Below are positions 44,527-56,702 of a DNA stretch of 64,000 nt, one piece after another; within the stretch, counting starts at the first letter, position 1; each line of letters starts with the position of its first letter. This DNA is from Daphnia pulex. Its lineage: Eukaryota > Arthropoda > Branchiopoda > Diplostraca > Daphniidae. Made by a program: the position numbers and the translations under genes. The stretch covers positions 3,658,001-3,722,000 of the forward strand of contig NC_060024.1 of NCBI RefSeq assembly GCF_021134715.1, given 5' to 3'. The notes under the pieces were generated by a model. The model saw nothing but the letters and a program-made list of their open reading frames with translations. It searched no databases and was not told where the DNA came from.

Positions 44527-47400
44527 CCCATGTTTAACCCCTGCGCGTTCTCTCCGTGCAATTCGAACCCAGTGGCTGTTTTAATAAAACAAAATTATTC
44601 GTACCCAACCTCTTTATTCTAAGGGGCAACGAGAAGATATTGTTCATATCGACCAAATCTCAAGGTAGAACTAGGGGCACTGAATTTTCTCGCCACGTGT
44701 AGACAAAATTCTCCCTTCCTCTAAAACGATATGCAATGCATGCTCATATTCTTTTTTTTTTTTTTTTTTTTTTTTACATCCAGCTGGTGTGGCTGCTGCG
44801 GCTGCTGCATGCAGTTTTTGGTGTAGGGGTGGTGAGCTGCTCGTAATCCGGGTGCTGTCGTTGGTGATTGTACCGACCAGTATTGCACGCACTGTGTAGA
44901 AAAGCATAATAATACAGGTAAAAAGGTTGAATATTCATTGAACCAACAGTAAGATGTTGTTTACTTTCGTTATCTGCTTCAATCAAAAATGTAGTTTTTA
45001 CATGATTTCGTTTTCATTGGTTATTTCAATATATATATTTTTTAAATGGTATTTTGCCAACTGTAGAATCATTAGGAAAACTTTTGAAAGAACAATTTTT
45101 ACTTCATTTTGTCATTCTTCTAATATTTCCTTTGCTTCTGAGTTCTGATACATATGTATTCCTTTTCAAAATGCTGTTGTACCTTGAGGTTTGATTCATA
45201 TTAATTCATATTATGTTTGGTTCAGCATGGTCCCAGCGTAATAATCCACTGAAAGGCATTGCGTTTATCTCAAAATTTTTGACGGTTTAAAGTAAATTTC
45301 TAATATCATTTAAAAAAAAATGTATTACTGTAACTGTACGCTCAGTAATCAGTACCACGCGCGCTGTACTGTTAGCACGTTGTCCAATGAGCAAGAAAAA
45401 TCCACATGTGCACAGCCGATTTTGGTGATGGGTAATGAGCAATAATTGCACAAAGATGTTGAATGGATCCACTGTATTGACTACTGAATGATTTTTTATA
45501 GTGGTTAGCAGTCAGAAAATTGAAATGCATATCCTTAAGATCTCGCTTTGAGTTGTTGTCTAGATAATTTTTAAATAATGATAATTTTTGTATTTATTGT
45601 CTAGAAGAACATCTCGACCAATTGGTTGGTTCTTCCACTGATAGCAGCCAACCTATTTCATCTCCCCTCTTCTCTGCATCCTTGTGTACATTCATGGATC
45701 CTTAGTTGCAGTGATGACCTTCTTTTTGTCACTAAATGGAACATCTGGTATTAAATGCTAAGGATTTCCCAGGATTCAAGGTGGGACCCAGCAAACATTT
45801 GTCACTTTTTATCTCTAATAGTTAAAGACAGCAAAAGGTTAAGCCAGCCATCTAAAACTGACTTGTTTCAGACAGTGTATCCAGTTTGTTTCAGTGCACA
45901 CAGTCTAGTATTCTTTCAACTTAATTATTTCGGTTCTGCGTGATTTCCCGAAATTGTACAATTAAAAAAAAGAAGAATTTAATGTCGTTAAACCTTATTA
46001 GAAAACGGGTAAAGGTTTCACCCCCCCCTCATTTAGTAACAGCTATTTTTACCAGGATCAGCACAGACTGAGTACAAGGATTGTTCCAGTGTTGACACTT
46101 TTTAAACTTTTGAGAACTTATTGACCAAGAAAAGAGGTTTCTAGCAATGCTCAAATGTATGCACATCATGAAATGAATATGTATTGATTATGTGTTTGAA
46201 AAAGGAAAATAGTCCGCGAAAAAAAGTTGGTCGGCAAAACTGTATCACGTTTTTGACGACAAAACTTTACGAATGAAGTGCAGACGAAATTTTTTTTGAT
46301 GGAGGCCATCTTTGAATAAAAATACACATTATGGCTATTCTAAAAAAAGCGACATTTCAAATGGATACAAATAAGAGCCGAACGAGCATCTTACCCTGTA
46401 TACCAAGTGACCCCGGTCTACCCTATCCTCTGAAGAAGCAACTACTATAATGTTGAATCTTGAAGGCATCACAACGGTCTTTAAAAAGAAAAGTGTTGGA
46501 CAAAATGTTAGACCGTTCAAAAATATGCATGAAAAGTTTATAATACATATCACTTATTATTATAACATCATCAGCAGGGAAAGATACTGTTTTCTTGGTT
46601 TCGAATGAACACTTCAATGATGGAACCAGACTTAACTGGTGAACCATCACCACCAACAACCCAGATACCCTGCTTATATTTACTTTCTCATTTAAAAACT
46701 TAGTCACAATCCTTGAACAAATGTTTTGCTCTTTCATTCTCCCATTATGTTAACATCAAATCAGAATAAATATTAACTCCAGAAAATGAAAGACCTAACT
46801 TGGCTTTGTTATTCTAATAGCACTACGAGGGTACTAACTAGTATTGGGGGCACTAACATCTCTTCGTACCACCGGGTACTAAGCGTTAGTACGTTACGTA
46901 CTACACCTTCGTACGTCACATAATAACCACAAGATAGCTATAGGCACGCCGCTAGTATCCCTCCTTCATTCTTAGAATCCCACCTCCCCCATCTTCCAAG
47001 TCCAATTCCCATTCTGGAATTGAAATAAAGGACGCAAAAAACTGTAAAAATAAATTTGAGTAGTTTATTACAAATACAGATGTATGAAAGTTACAAATTC
47101 AATACTCAAATACGTAATTAGCAAACAATCCAAGGAACCAATACCAGGTAAAAATGTATTATGAAGTGTTTTGTATTTGAAAATTGAAGATTGTGTACTC
47201 CTCATTCAATTTCAGTCGATATGAACAATTGAATAATTGCTCGAGTTCGCGTCAGCGAACGATGAGCAGTTTAGATTGATGAATAATATCGAGACCTTGA
47301 TTTTGTGTTTACCTTGTATTGATGTAGCTATTTCAAAGTATGAACAAAAAAACAAAAGACGTGCGAAATCACCTCAGGGCCTAGCCGACTCGGCTTTCTC
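44527..47400. other. Gene-poor repeat stretch
   Basis: Contains a 25-base T run (about 44752-44775). At about 45604-45710 an exon-like plus-strand frame (GSSTDSSQPISSPLFSASLC) follows TGTCTAG but has no recognisable family. The piece at 46390-46690 is listed separately. Nothing else is supported. Confidence 0.3.
46395..46690 (-). repeat. Decayed coding repeat of unknown family, copy A
   Basis: On the minus strand it reads, with at least one frame change, VVGGDGSPVK, TKKTVSFPADDVIII, then TLFFLKTVVMPSRFNIIVVA and SSEDRVDRGHLVYR before a donor-like AGGGTAAG. The nucleotide sequence is clearly related to 60480-60720 on the plus strand. I do not recognise the family. Confidence 0.5.
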
Positions 47401-47429
47401 AGACCGTTTTAAGCTTTCATTGTGTGAAC

Positions 47430-48122
47430 ATGCCTAGAATTAGATCCTCCCCCTCTTCGTCTTCCTCGGAAATTGAGGCCACGCGCCGCTCTAACCAGGT
47501 AAAACTTGACCATACGATGGGCCGTCGGGTTAAGGAAGTTAAAGGTGGAGAGGCGGCCAAGACAGAGGCGAAGGAAAAGTCTGTCGTGGCGCATCAGTTC
47601 AAACTTCTGGATGTTTCTCGTCCTCTTCTGTATCTTTGAAGCGCCGTTACATCGGACGACAATCTGAAAAACACCCCGATGGCGGCAGCAGCTGTTTCCG
47701 CGCTCCAGTTGTGGGGTCATGCCTTCCACAGTGTGACAATCAAACGCAAAGAAAATATTCTTAAACTAACCGATCCCCGTTTTGAGGCTCTCCTTTCAGA
47801 AACCAATCGTTTCGAACCAGAGGAGTGTGGCACTCTCTTTGGCCGTTCCTTTCTGAAGCAGATGGTTAAGGAAGCGTCGGATGATCAGAAACTAATAAGC
47901 CTTGGTCGGTCTGGTGGTGCTAATGGGTCAAGCAACTCTTCGACTAGACCCAAGTCAGGATGCTCTCGCGGTTCTAGAAGCGGCTGGAAAGGTTCCTCTT
48001 TCAATTCTGGCTTTAATTCTGGACAGTCCGGCAACAGAAGCTGCTTTCACACGAGTCGTGACTCACGACAAGCTATAGCTTTTATTTCACCGCTTCCATC
48101 CAGGAATACCGCAGAGAGGTAA
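47430..48122 (+). pseudogene. DIRS-like retrotransposon gag fragment
   Basis: Two frames in tandem (47430-47639, ending at TGA, and 47679-48122). The second gives MAAAAVSALQLWGHAFHSVT, then RKENILKLTDPRFEALLSE, GTLFGRSFLKQMVKEASDD and a Gly/Ser/Arg-rich tail (GSRSGWKGSSFNSGFNSG). The pattern of a short helix, KRKENILKL.DP.., LFG..F and a GS-rich end resembles Gag of DIRS/YR retrotransposons of invertebrates. No reverse transcriptase or tyrosine recombinase follows; sequence to the right is unrelated. The family call is tentative. Confidence 0.4.
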
Positions 48123-48141
48123 GGATGATTCGATTAAGATA

Positions 48142-49005
48142 AACATTACATCCCTCCACCATTAAACATTACCAGATCCTTTCCAAGACTATTGATGTTG
48201 ACTTGCTCCAAAACAACGTGACCAGAGTTTGAAGCGTTACCGACATCACCGCCACAAGCTTTCCTTCTTGACGCGATAATGGAAAACAATTTTTTACTTG
48301 TTCAATATCCGGAGAATCAACCTTAGTTCCAAAAGTCATACTCTCTATTGCTTCAAACAGAAATCAATTAACCATCATACCACTTTTTGATTTCCACTGT
48401 TGGCGTGAGAAGACAGCCCCTGATACGATGACACTTTAGCACACTGAATAGCAATAATACTTCGTTCTTTAAGCTTCCAATTTTTGCCCGGTCGTTCCAC
48501 AAAGTGAAATTGATCTCTTTAAAAAGTTATGGTCACATTAATTATATAAAAAAAAACAGAGTCTAGCTTGACTCACCTGGTCATTGTACTCGTCAGCTAC
48601 TCGAATCATTCACGTCATCCTGGGAGGGGAACATCCGTCCTCAACGACGAGCTCACCAACGCTTTGAATGAATACCAGGTAACCCATAGAAATAAAAAAA
48701 AAGTAATCAGAAAAATTACATTATTGATAAAGATAAGGATTTTTTTACTGATGACAGATCCGACCCGTGGTGATCTGCTATGTTTGATATTGAAATTTAA
48801 GAAAAAGTGATTGGAAGAATCACACTCCCCACTTCGTCAGCAACAGCGGTGACATTTGAAAACTCAGTCAACTGAATGTCGAATGGGAAATCGCCAATTC
48901 TGTACTGCGGTGAAACACGCTTGACATTGAATCTATGCAGTTTAACAACGTAATTCACTTTAAAACCGATAACTTTAGTGACTGGAACGAATTTAAAAAG
49001 GTAGG
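48142..49005 (-). pseudogene. RPA1-like OB-fold fragment (replication protein A 70 kDa type)
   Basis: From right to left on the minus strand: VNYVVKLHRFNVKRVSPQYR, GDFPFDIQLTEFSNVTAVAD (like DNA-binding domain A end); LVFIQSVGELVVED (start of domain B); INFTLWNDRAKNWKLKERSI, IAIQCAKVSSYQGLS (domain B core, compare the family's TLWG...VVLVKGGRI); and FGTKVDSPDIEQVKNCF (compare INPDIPEAHKLRGWF). The pieces are separated by stops and frame changes, and the N- and C-terminal RPA1 parts are missing, so it is a fragment. RPA1-like genes are carried by some Helitrons, but no Helitron helicase is present here; a retro-copy or segmental fragment of host RPA1 is equally possible. Confidence 0.5.
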
Positions 49006-50375
49006 AAAATCAGTCACGTGCTGTTGAAGATGCATCTTAATTCTCTACCCCCCACCACCCTTACACTAACCAACGCTCTTTCAGGCTAAGAGAGGCGTAA
49101 GGAACCGTGAACGGGTGAGCAGTAGTGCTCAAGCGGGGAAATTAATAATCAAGATAGTAGAAGCTAACCGAGATCCGACGGAGAAAGGATACCGCTCACA
49201 CAAAGCCTTATTGAGACTGTAAAAACTTACACGGGCTCGCGTGTTTTCCTGATCGACAACTTAAAAAATTACACAAAAACTTCCATTTTTGCAGCGATAC
49301 GTATATTAAACAGACGCGATGCGGACCATGACACTATATCTAAACAGGATTTACCAATTAGTTGTCAATAATTCTATGAAATAATGAAACCATTGAAAAA
49401 TCACAAACTTACGATTGATTTGTTGTAACCTCTTTCAGAAACTTCGTCGTCACTACACAGGATTCAAAATGTTTTCCAACGCCATTTGAATGTTGAAACG
49501 CCATTTAACACTAGGAAGCAAAAGGCGATATACAGCTAGACGACAAACCAATGAGATTGAACAACGTCCAAACGATTTTCTGAAAATAAAACGTAAAAGC
49601 GACATATTTCTGAAAAGGTTACCTGCATTCAAACAACCAACTCAACATCTAAAAATCAATTGCAACACAGCGACAAGACGACGCCATATAATAAACGAAA
49701 ACATTTTCAAACGAAAGAAATCCATTCTTTTCAGAAAGTAAAATATTATCCGCTTCCACCACAATCAACCAACTAGTTCTACATTTTCCTTTCAAAGTGA
49801 GTCTTCAACTGCTCGGAAGACATTATTTCAGGACATATTGTCTTTTTGCCCATTGTAACCGTCAAAGACATTTTTCATCTTTCTCAAGCATCTTCCACAT
49901 TGAATCAGGTAATCAAGAACGCTAAATGGCTATGGAAACACAAATTCCGTTAAGGGTTATGCTTACAGTTACCCTGCTCATGCTAAGCTAATGGGGAAAG
50001 TGCAAATTGTCACTGTTCTGTGAGAATCCTCTGATTTTGCTTCTAAAATCGAAATAATACATAAAAGCGTTACCAAAACTGAAGAGTCTTGAGTATTGTT
50101 GTGCAACTCAATTTTCAAAACAATTTAGATGGCCCAAACTTGTCCACATGCAACATGAACTTCGACCGAGAACGGACTATGCTCCAATCTCGATGTTCCT
50201 TAACACGGATCCTCTAGAGGAGAAAAACGGAGCATAGACTGATCTGGCCAGCCCAACCCCTTTTCAACTCGTTTCTGGGTTTTTGCTTAAAGCTTCCGAG
50301 ATCGGCCATAGATCCGTTCTCGGATTTTCAGAAAAACAACAACATTTTTCGCCATTTTTGGCTGCTAAGCTAAAA
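49006..50375. other. No supported gene
   Basis: An 83-codon frame at 49490-49741 has no features. Sequence around 50150-50350 shows the inverted pair GAGAACGGACTATG... and ...CGGAGCATAG, and may belong to the left part of the KDZ element that follows; I could not define its terminus. Confidence 0.3.
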
Positions 50376-53300
50376 ATGGGGAAACGTAAATCACTTAAAG
50401 GAAATGAAAGTGATAAAATATTGTTTAAGTCTGTGATGAAAAAGTTAAAACGTGAAAAAAGAAAAGAAAAAACAATACCTGACTCTTTTCATGGTTCAAA
50501 GCGGGTTTACAAACAACGTTATTCCCTAGATCCTTCAGTGCCCAAACAGTCAAAGAAAAAAAAGTGAAATTTCTCCCGAAGAATCTTCAGTTAATGTGGA
50601 TCTTCCTTCTGATGTGGATCTTCCTTCTGGTCAAGCTTCATTGGAACTAGAAACAATTCTAAAGGACATTGCACAAGAATGTCACTTCACAGCGAGCGAA
50701 ATGAAGCACCTTGAACTGCTGCACAAGGAAAAGGTTGAAGTTAAGAAGCAGCATGCCAAAAGGATGGGCCAGATTTCTAAGTATTGTGAGGACAACCTTA
50801 ATTTAGCCATGAAGGCATTAATAGAAAGTAACGCTACAGTGCCAATTACATGTTGGATTTGCAAAATAAAGCTACATCCGCTGTTCAACTTGTGTGAAGG
50901 TCTATTGCAGTCACTGTGACATTTCTTTTCATACAACAACCACACTTCACAACCGTGAAGTTATGCAGAATTGCAATCTAATCAAGTTGAAAGCGAAGGA
51001 GTTTTGGGATTCCTCAAAAGAAGTGGTGATTTTTAAAGGTTGGTAAATTTGGAATCCAAAATTATTTTATTTTTGCACATTTAATGTAAATTTTCTAAAA
51101 GTCTTCAGAAGTCTCTGTTCCCTGCTTTATTCCATTGCAGTGCGCTGGTTGTGATTACAAGAGTACACTCACCCTAGAACCTTCAAAAGAAGTTACGATG
51201 ATTGTCTGTACTCTTGAAGGTTAGTGAAAACAGCATGTATTCTGTATCAGCATTTAATTAAACAGTAAAATTTACTTATTAATTTCTAAATGCAGGTCGG
51301 TTCGATCTCAATGCTGCATCATTTCGATGCCTCAACCCTAACTGCAAATATCATAAGGAACCTGTCCTGGCATCGATGAGAGAATATGTGTTATCTGGAC
51401 TGTGGCCTGGTTCTTCCACTGGAAGTTGTACTCTTTTCACCAAGTCAGTTCTGATCCAATGGTTCCATTTAAAACACAAAACTTCAGCAACCGCTGCTTT
51501 GAAATGTATAGAAATGCTTGAAAAAATGTCGGCTGAATCAGGAAGAGTAAGGACTCTAATAGTCTATAGTATGTTTAAATGATTATAATGAATCAAAATA
51601 TGTTCACCAATCTAATTTTATTTCTATTCTAGATCTCCACAATAAACCCGGTGATGTTCAAAACGGCTAGTACGTATTTCTCGTATATTCGTCACAGGAT
51701 TGAAGCTGATATAAAAAAAACGAGAAAAGATGAAATGTAAATGTTGCGTTGACCTTGCTTGTACACGCATTTTGATGTCGTGATGAAGTTATACCGATAT
51801 GAGTCTGCCGGAAAGTAAAAGAACACGACAAAAAAATTGCACATTATTTCATGTGAAACTTTGTGTCTCTCACAGTGGCTACATGGATTCTCTGTATGGC
51901 AATGAAGCCATGGAATTGGACGAAGACATTCAAACGCATATGGAAATGATAAATTCGTTTAAACCTCAGGTACTCAATATTTTTATTAGATTTATAGGTC
52001 TGGTGTAAACTAACATATCCTTATGTGGTCATGCAGAAAAGAGGGCATGATTCGTGTGGAAACACTACATACAAAGCAGGACGAGAAAGTAGTTCTCGCT
52101 TTCGTACTCAAGATGAAACCGGACTTGGCTCTGCATGTTGTCGGCATTTAAACATTCTTGTTACAGGAAATTTAAAGACTGGAGAAAGCTACTGTTTCGT
52201 GCATCACTTCCATAAAATTTTATGGGCACTAGGATACCTATATTTCTGTTATGATGTGATCTGTAACTATTCAACATTTGCTAAGAATGTTGCTAAGCTA
52301 TCTGCTGGAAATCCGAATCACGAAGATTCTAATCGAATGAGTACAGAAATGACTGGTTTTCTAAGTGTACTTCATGGGCGGACCCATGCTTGGGATTTTC
52401 AGGTGATTTGGTTGAAACGTTCAATTTTTTTTATTTTTTTTTTTAAATTTCAATTTCATTCAATATAGGTTATTCATAATGGAAGATGGAAACATGGAGC
52501 TGCTTCGTCATTAGGAGAAGAGCAAGAGCTAGTGTTTGCTAAGTTGTCGAGGTATGGCTCAGTTACCAAACATATGAGCCCAGCATGTAATTAGTTTTAT
52601 AAAAAAATTGTCAATCAATTAATGACTAAAAATCCTTAAATAAATTGAGCTCGTCAAGACCACCTCTCTGAAGCGATATTTTACCACAACGGGCATGGTG
52701 CAGTCATTAGTAAAGAGGCTTATAAAAGTATGATCCATTTAATAAGTATCTTCGTGTGTTCATTTGTAGTAATTATTATTAACAGGCCAACAAGAAAGTG
52801 GCTGATTATGCCAAGAAATTACAAAATTCTTTAGTATTGCTTGGCCTAGAAGAAAAGGACCTGCCAGCTATTCTTCAACAGTTGCAGCAATCAGCTTTAG
52901 AAAAGAAAAGTGAGTTTGACATAAATTCTAAGTATAAAGCTGAAATAACCGAGTAGTACTTATTTTTAGATTCGAGCACAGCACTCGATCCTATGGTAAA
53001 GAATAATGTTGCCGATAAGACCGTTGAATCGTCCGACAAAAACGTGGACGATAAAAAATTAGGTAAGAAATTGCCTGTATCTTTTAAAACCAATCTGGAA
53101 GGTTATCGTATGACGGCTGCCTGGGCTCGAAAACAGATGAACCACTATGGAGGTAAAAATAAGAAATCTCTTTTTTTAAACAAACCCTTAATTTAGTCTT
53201 TTTTCTATAAGATTCAACCTCCGCAAGGGAAAAGTTTCGCTCCAAAATGGAACAAGCGAACACTAAAGCTTACGCTCTAGTAGATCTCATTAATGAGATG

Positions 53301-53740
53301 AATAATTACAAAATGACAAGAGAGATGTACGCAACCAGGCTTTTCCCTTGGAATGATACCAACGAGAGTATGACTGAATTAATTGATTTATTTTGAATCT
53401 ACTTCCATACGATTTCACGTTTTGATCTTTGTAAACAATACTGAACTTCATGAAAACCTACAACCTTATTGATTCATGGATGCTGACTAAACGCTGGGAA
53501 CAGGAAATCATTCAAACAAAAAGATAAATGATTGCGTTTGTCAAGTATTTTCAAGATTTGCTTGTCAATTTGATGGACAACCTCTCAATTCAACAAATTA
53601 TTCATCACAGCTACATTGAACACTGTGTAGAAATGTCAGATTATGATGTACAGTATGGTCCACAAAAATCCGAACAGCGATTTTATTTTGAAAGCCACCT
53701 ACCCAAATTGCGGGAAACTATGTTTAACTTTTGGTCCTAA
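50376..53740 (+). pseudogene. Decayed Kyakuja-Dileera-Zisupton (KDZ) family transposase, multi-exon
   Basis: A Lys-rich start (MGKRKSLKGNESDKILFKSV, 50376) leads into a coiled segment and a cysteine cluster (CWICKIK then CSTCVKVYCSHCDISFH, about 50850-50960; CAGCDYKSTLT at 51139). Next FDLNAASFRCLNPNC and YVLSGLWPGSSTGSCTLF, a typical KDZ N-region. The catalytic part has FDVVMKLYRYESAGK (first D, about 51771), DETGLGSACCRHLNILVTGN, GYLYFCYDVICNYSTFAKN, GFLSVLHGRTHAWDFQV and SLGEEQELVFAKLSRYGSVT (E), then RQDHLSEAIFYHNGHG and a helical C-terminus to 53740. Several introns (52403/52469, 51220/51298) keep GT-AG sites. Lesions: frame change in an A-run near 50560, another near 50870, broken frames at 51820-51900, an in-frame TAA at about 53525. 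KDZ is a DDE-type cut-and-paste superfamily known from fungi and some animals. Terminal repeats were not found. Confidence 0.85.
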
Positions 53741-54165
53741 ATTTGGGGGGCTAGGAACAAAGCGAAAGGTGGGGAGAAAGAAAAAGGAATAATAGGCTCA
53801 TTTAGCCAATGGTCATAGCTTTCCCCCTCAACAAATTATGAATGAAACCAGACAGACTGTCCGGAATTTCCTTTGTGGGTTAAAACGAATAACCGCATTG
53901 CAATAGCCTTAGGCTCAGCGTCAATCTTTCGACAAGTGACGAGAAAAGGAAAAAGCTGTCCAAATCCTGCACCATAAAGCGGGAAAAATTCAAAGTTATC
54001 GTAATGTTGCTTTGAATCACTTTTCATGCAAGTCAATTTTGACCGAATGTCGTGACGTCAATGAAATCATTTCATTGATAATTATTAATAATTTCCTATC
54101 ATTTTTCTATCATTTTTTTAAAGAAGAAACGAAAAACGACGATTTGATTGTCAATGAAACTAGGT

Positions 54166-54246
54166 TTCCATTTTCTGGGACGACGAGATTTGAGCTCGGG
54201 ACCTCAGGGATAGTAGAAAACCACCCCCTACTAACACGGCCCATCC
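54166..54246 (-). repeat. tRNA-like relic
   Basis: On the minus strand, box A-like GTGGATGGGCCGTGTTAGTA and box B-like GAGCTCAAATCTCG are at tRNA spacing, but stems are poor. Confidence 0.3.
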
Positions 54247-54570
54247 ACTTAAAGTAAGATGTAGGTAAATATGGGATGAATAGATCCAGGTCGCAATTGG
54301 GGGGCTGTAGTATAGCGTATGTATAAATTTATTCGGATCTAGGATGGGATCAAATAAAGAATATTCATCGTAGATCCACCAGCGTATATTCATTAATATA
54401 CTGATTGTACGTCAAAGTAATATACCCGGGGGTATGATTTGGTTGTGATACCATTTGGTACATACACAGAATGTGCATCACAGTATAACCATATTAGGTA
54501 CACAGTGGACGAAAAAGCTAAAAAATATTTCAATTTTCATTACTTCCAAACCTTTGTCTCAAATTGTAAG

Positions 54571-54640
54571 AACAGGTGGGCAAGTGGTCAGAGAGATGAG
54601 CTACGGAATTGAAGGGCAATAGTTCAAATCTGGGGTGAGA
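54571..54640 (+). repeat. tRNA-like relic or SINE head
   Basis: Box A-like GTGGGCAAGTGGTCAGAGAG and box B-like AGTTCAAATCT at tRNA spacing; stems are poor. The following sequence is AT-rich. Confidence 0.35.
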
Positions 54641-55128
54641 CATTTATCTTTTATTTTCTAACAGAAATCCTATCCAAAGATGGATGTTATTTAAGGATAC
54701 TGTGTATACACAAACCGGTATATTCAAGGGACATACAAATGGTACGTGCGGGGAAGGGGCAATAAGGATCAACATGAAGCATTCCATGGATATGCTGTTT
54801 GTATCTCCCTTATCCTTGGGAGTACGCTGCAGTCATATCCATGGTACAGCGCTGTGTTAGTAGGGCCGTTACCACTAGATCAATATAGATTTGTTAAATT
54901 CATAAAGACATCGCGGGTGAATGATTCAAAATTAACACGGTAACAGATGACGAAAACTCTTGCCTTATTGCCACATATTCATTATTTTTAAAAAATTAAT
55001 TTTGACCACTCCAATTGGTCTAGTGGCTTTTAGGTTGTTCGGATTTTTTTGGACCATACTGTATGTAAAGATTAGTCTCTTAAAATATTTTGCTGTATTA
55101 TCCACAACGATTTTCATTTCTACAGACA

Positions 55129-55316
55129 GTGATTGTACCGTACCTATTACTGAAGAAATCACAAGAGTAAAACAGATTTTGGCTTCTGCCGCCAACAGGT
55201 TTCAAGGGCATTTTGAAGAAGACGACGACGACACTGAAGACGAAGATGATGATGAAGATTATTATAAAATGACTGATTTACCGATAGATGACGATGGTGA
55301 AAATTTTTTCGGTTGA
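55129..55316 (+). CDS. Acidic C-terminal exon of an unidentified protein
   Basis: After the acceptor-like TTTCTACAG the frame reads DSDCTVPITEEITRVKQILA, SAANRFQGHF and then a run of Asp/Glu (EEDDDDTEDEDDDED) to a TGA at 55314-55316. The acidic end is low complexity and the helical start has no family I know. No upstream exon is identifiable, so it may be a stranded exon. The 150-bp tandem array begins at its stop codon. Confidence 0.3.
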
Positions 55317-55985
55317 ATCCAAATATTGATTCCAAAAATTATCCATTTCATACGCATATATCTGTAATTACCGCTGAACGATTTTCTCGCTGACCCACAT
55401 AACGCTATGCAGGCAACGTGCAATGATAAGAAAATTAACACTTTTTAACTCAACTTTTTAAGGTGAATCCAAATATCGATTCAAAAATTATCCATTTCAT
55501 ACGCGTATATCTGTATTTACCAATGAACGATTTTTCCCGCTGACCCACATAACGCTATCCAGGCATCGTCCAATGATAAGAAAATTAACACTTTTTAACT
55601 AAACTTTTTAAGCTGAATCTAAATATCGATTCAAAAATTATCCATTTCATACGCATATATCTGTAATTACCGCTGAACGATTTTTCCCGCTGACCCACAT
55701 AACGCTATGCAGGCAACGTGCAATGATAAAGAAAATTAACACACTCAACTCAATTTCATAAGCTGAATCCAAAAATCGATTAAAAAATTATCCATTTGAT
55801 GCGCATATATCTGTAATTACCACCGAATGATTTTTCCCGCTGACCCACATACTCCAATATAGGCTACCGTAGATAATAAGAAAATTAATAACTCTAACAC
55901 AACTTTCATGCTGAATCAAAATACGAGTTCAAAAATAATTGATTATACACACATATACGTTTAATTCACGCCGAACGTTTTTTTA
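55315..55985. repeat. Tandem array, about 4.5 copies of a 150-bp monomer
   Basis: Unit starts (GAATCCAAATAT or variants) fall at 55315, 55465, 55615, 55765 and 55913, a period of 150, 150, 150 and 148 bp. Each unit has CATTTCATACGCATATATCT, GCTGACCCACATAACGCTAT and AATGATAAGAAAATTAACAC in order. Copies diverge towards the right; the fifth is partial. Non-coding, satellite-like. Confidence 0.9.
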
Positions 55986-56700
55986 CCTAGCTCTTTTTAT
56001 GGAAACTTTGTATGTTTCTGAAAGCTCTTTTCATTGTGCATCTAGCGGTGCAATTGAATTAATTTTTAATTGAATTGACACTTCTGAATTTAATGAAAAA
56101 ATGTCAGGTAATCAGAGTGTACCAGGTGCCGTATGGGAAATCGAGGGGTTTTTGTTTTTTTAATTTCAATTATGTAGAGGTTGGTCGATTTGAGGATGTG
56201 TCATGACTTTATGATCGTATTGCATTCTTTTAGTTATTGTTATTTAATCATGATTAATTATCGTTCAGAGCTTTCGTCGTCAGGTGGCGTGGCATAGCCA
56301 TATTCTGAAAAAAGGACCTAGTGTGATAACGAGAGTAAAATTTGCAACGCCTTCAGCGTAAATTGTATCTCCCTTAATACAGTATGAGCATAATAAAACA
56401 AATGAAAATGAACTTTATAAGCATCAAGTGGTCGCGTCTGGAAAAATGAACAACTCAATATTTTATAGCATTTCTTGAATGTTTTGAGTATTAAATTCAC
56501 TCAATTTCTATGTTGTTTTATCAGTTGAGTTGACTACCATTATTTACCTTAGATAATTATTATACTATAAAAAAATAAACAAGACATTTGATATTAAGAA
56601 ATAATTTAGGTTTATTCGACATCACTGAGTTAAGCAATATTCCCCAAATGGAATATAAATTATGCAACGCTAAAAAGTAAATAAACATGGGACTAATGAT
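55986..56700. other. No supported gene
   Basis: AT-rich sequence without family-matching frames; it is the 3' side of the minus-strand coding pieces at 56703-57775. Confidence 0.35.
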
Positions 56701-56702
56701 GT

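Larger units (their letters stand above)
53741..55120. other. Repeat-rich stretch with two tRNA-like pieces
   Basis: No supported gene. tRNA-like relics are at about 54166-54246 (minus) and 54571-54640 (plus). An inverted pair CCATGGATATG / CATATCCATGG lies at about 54783-54843. Confidence 0.35.

Noticed and set aside
44752-44775. Poly-T run as the end of a processed retro-copy
   Set aside because: No coding or SINE body adjoins it on the minus strand, so it is treated as a simple homopolymer.
48568-48810. 80-codon plus-strand frame
   Set aside because: Lies opposite the RPA-like fragment and has no features of its own.
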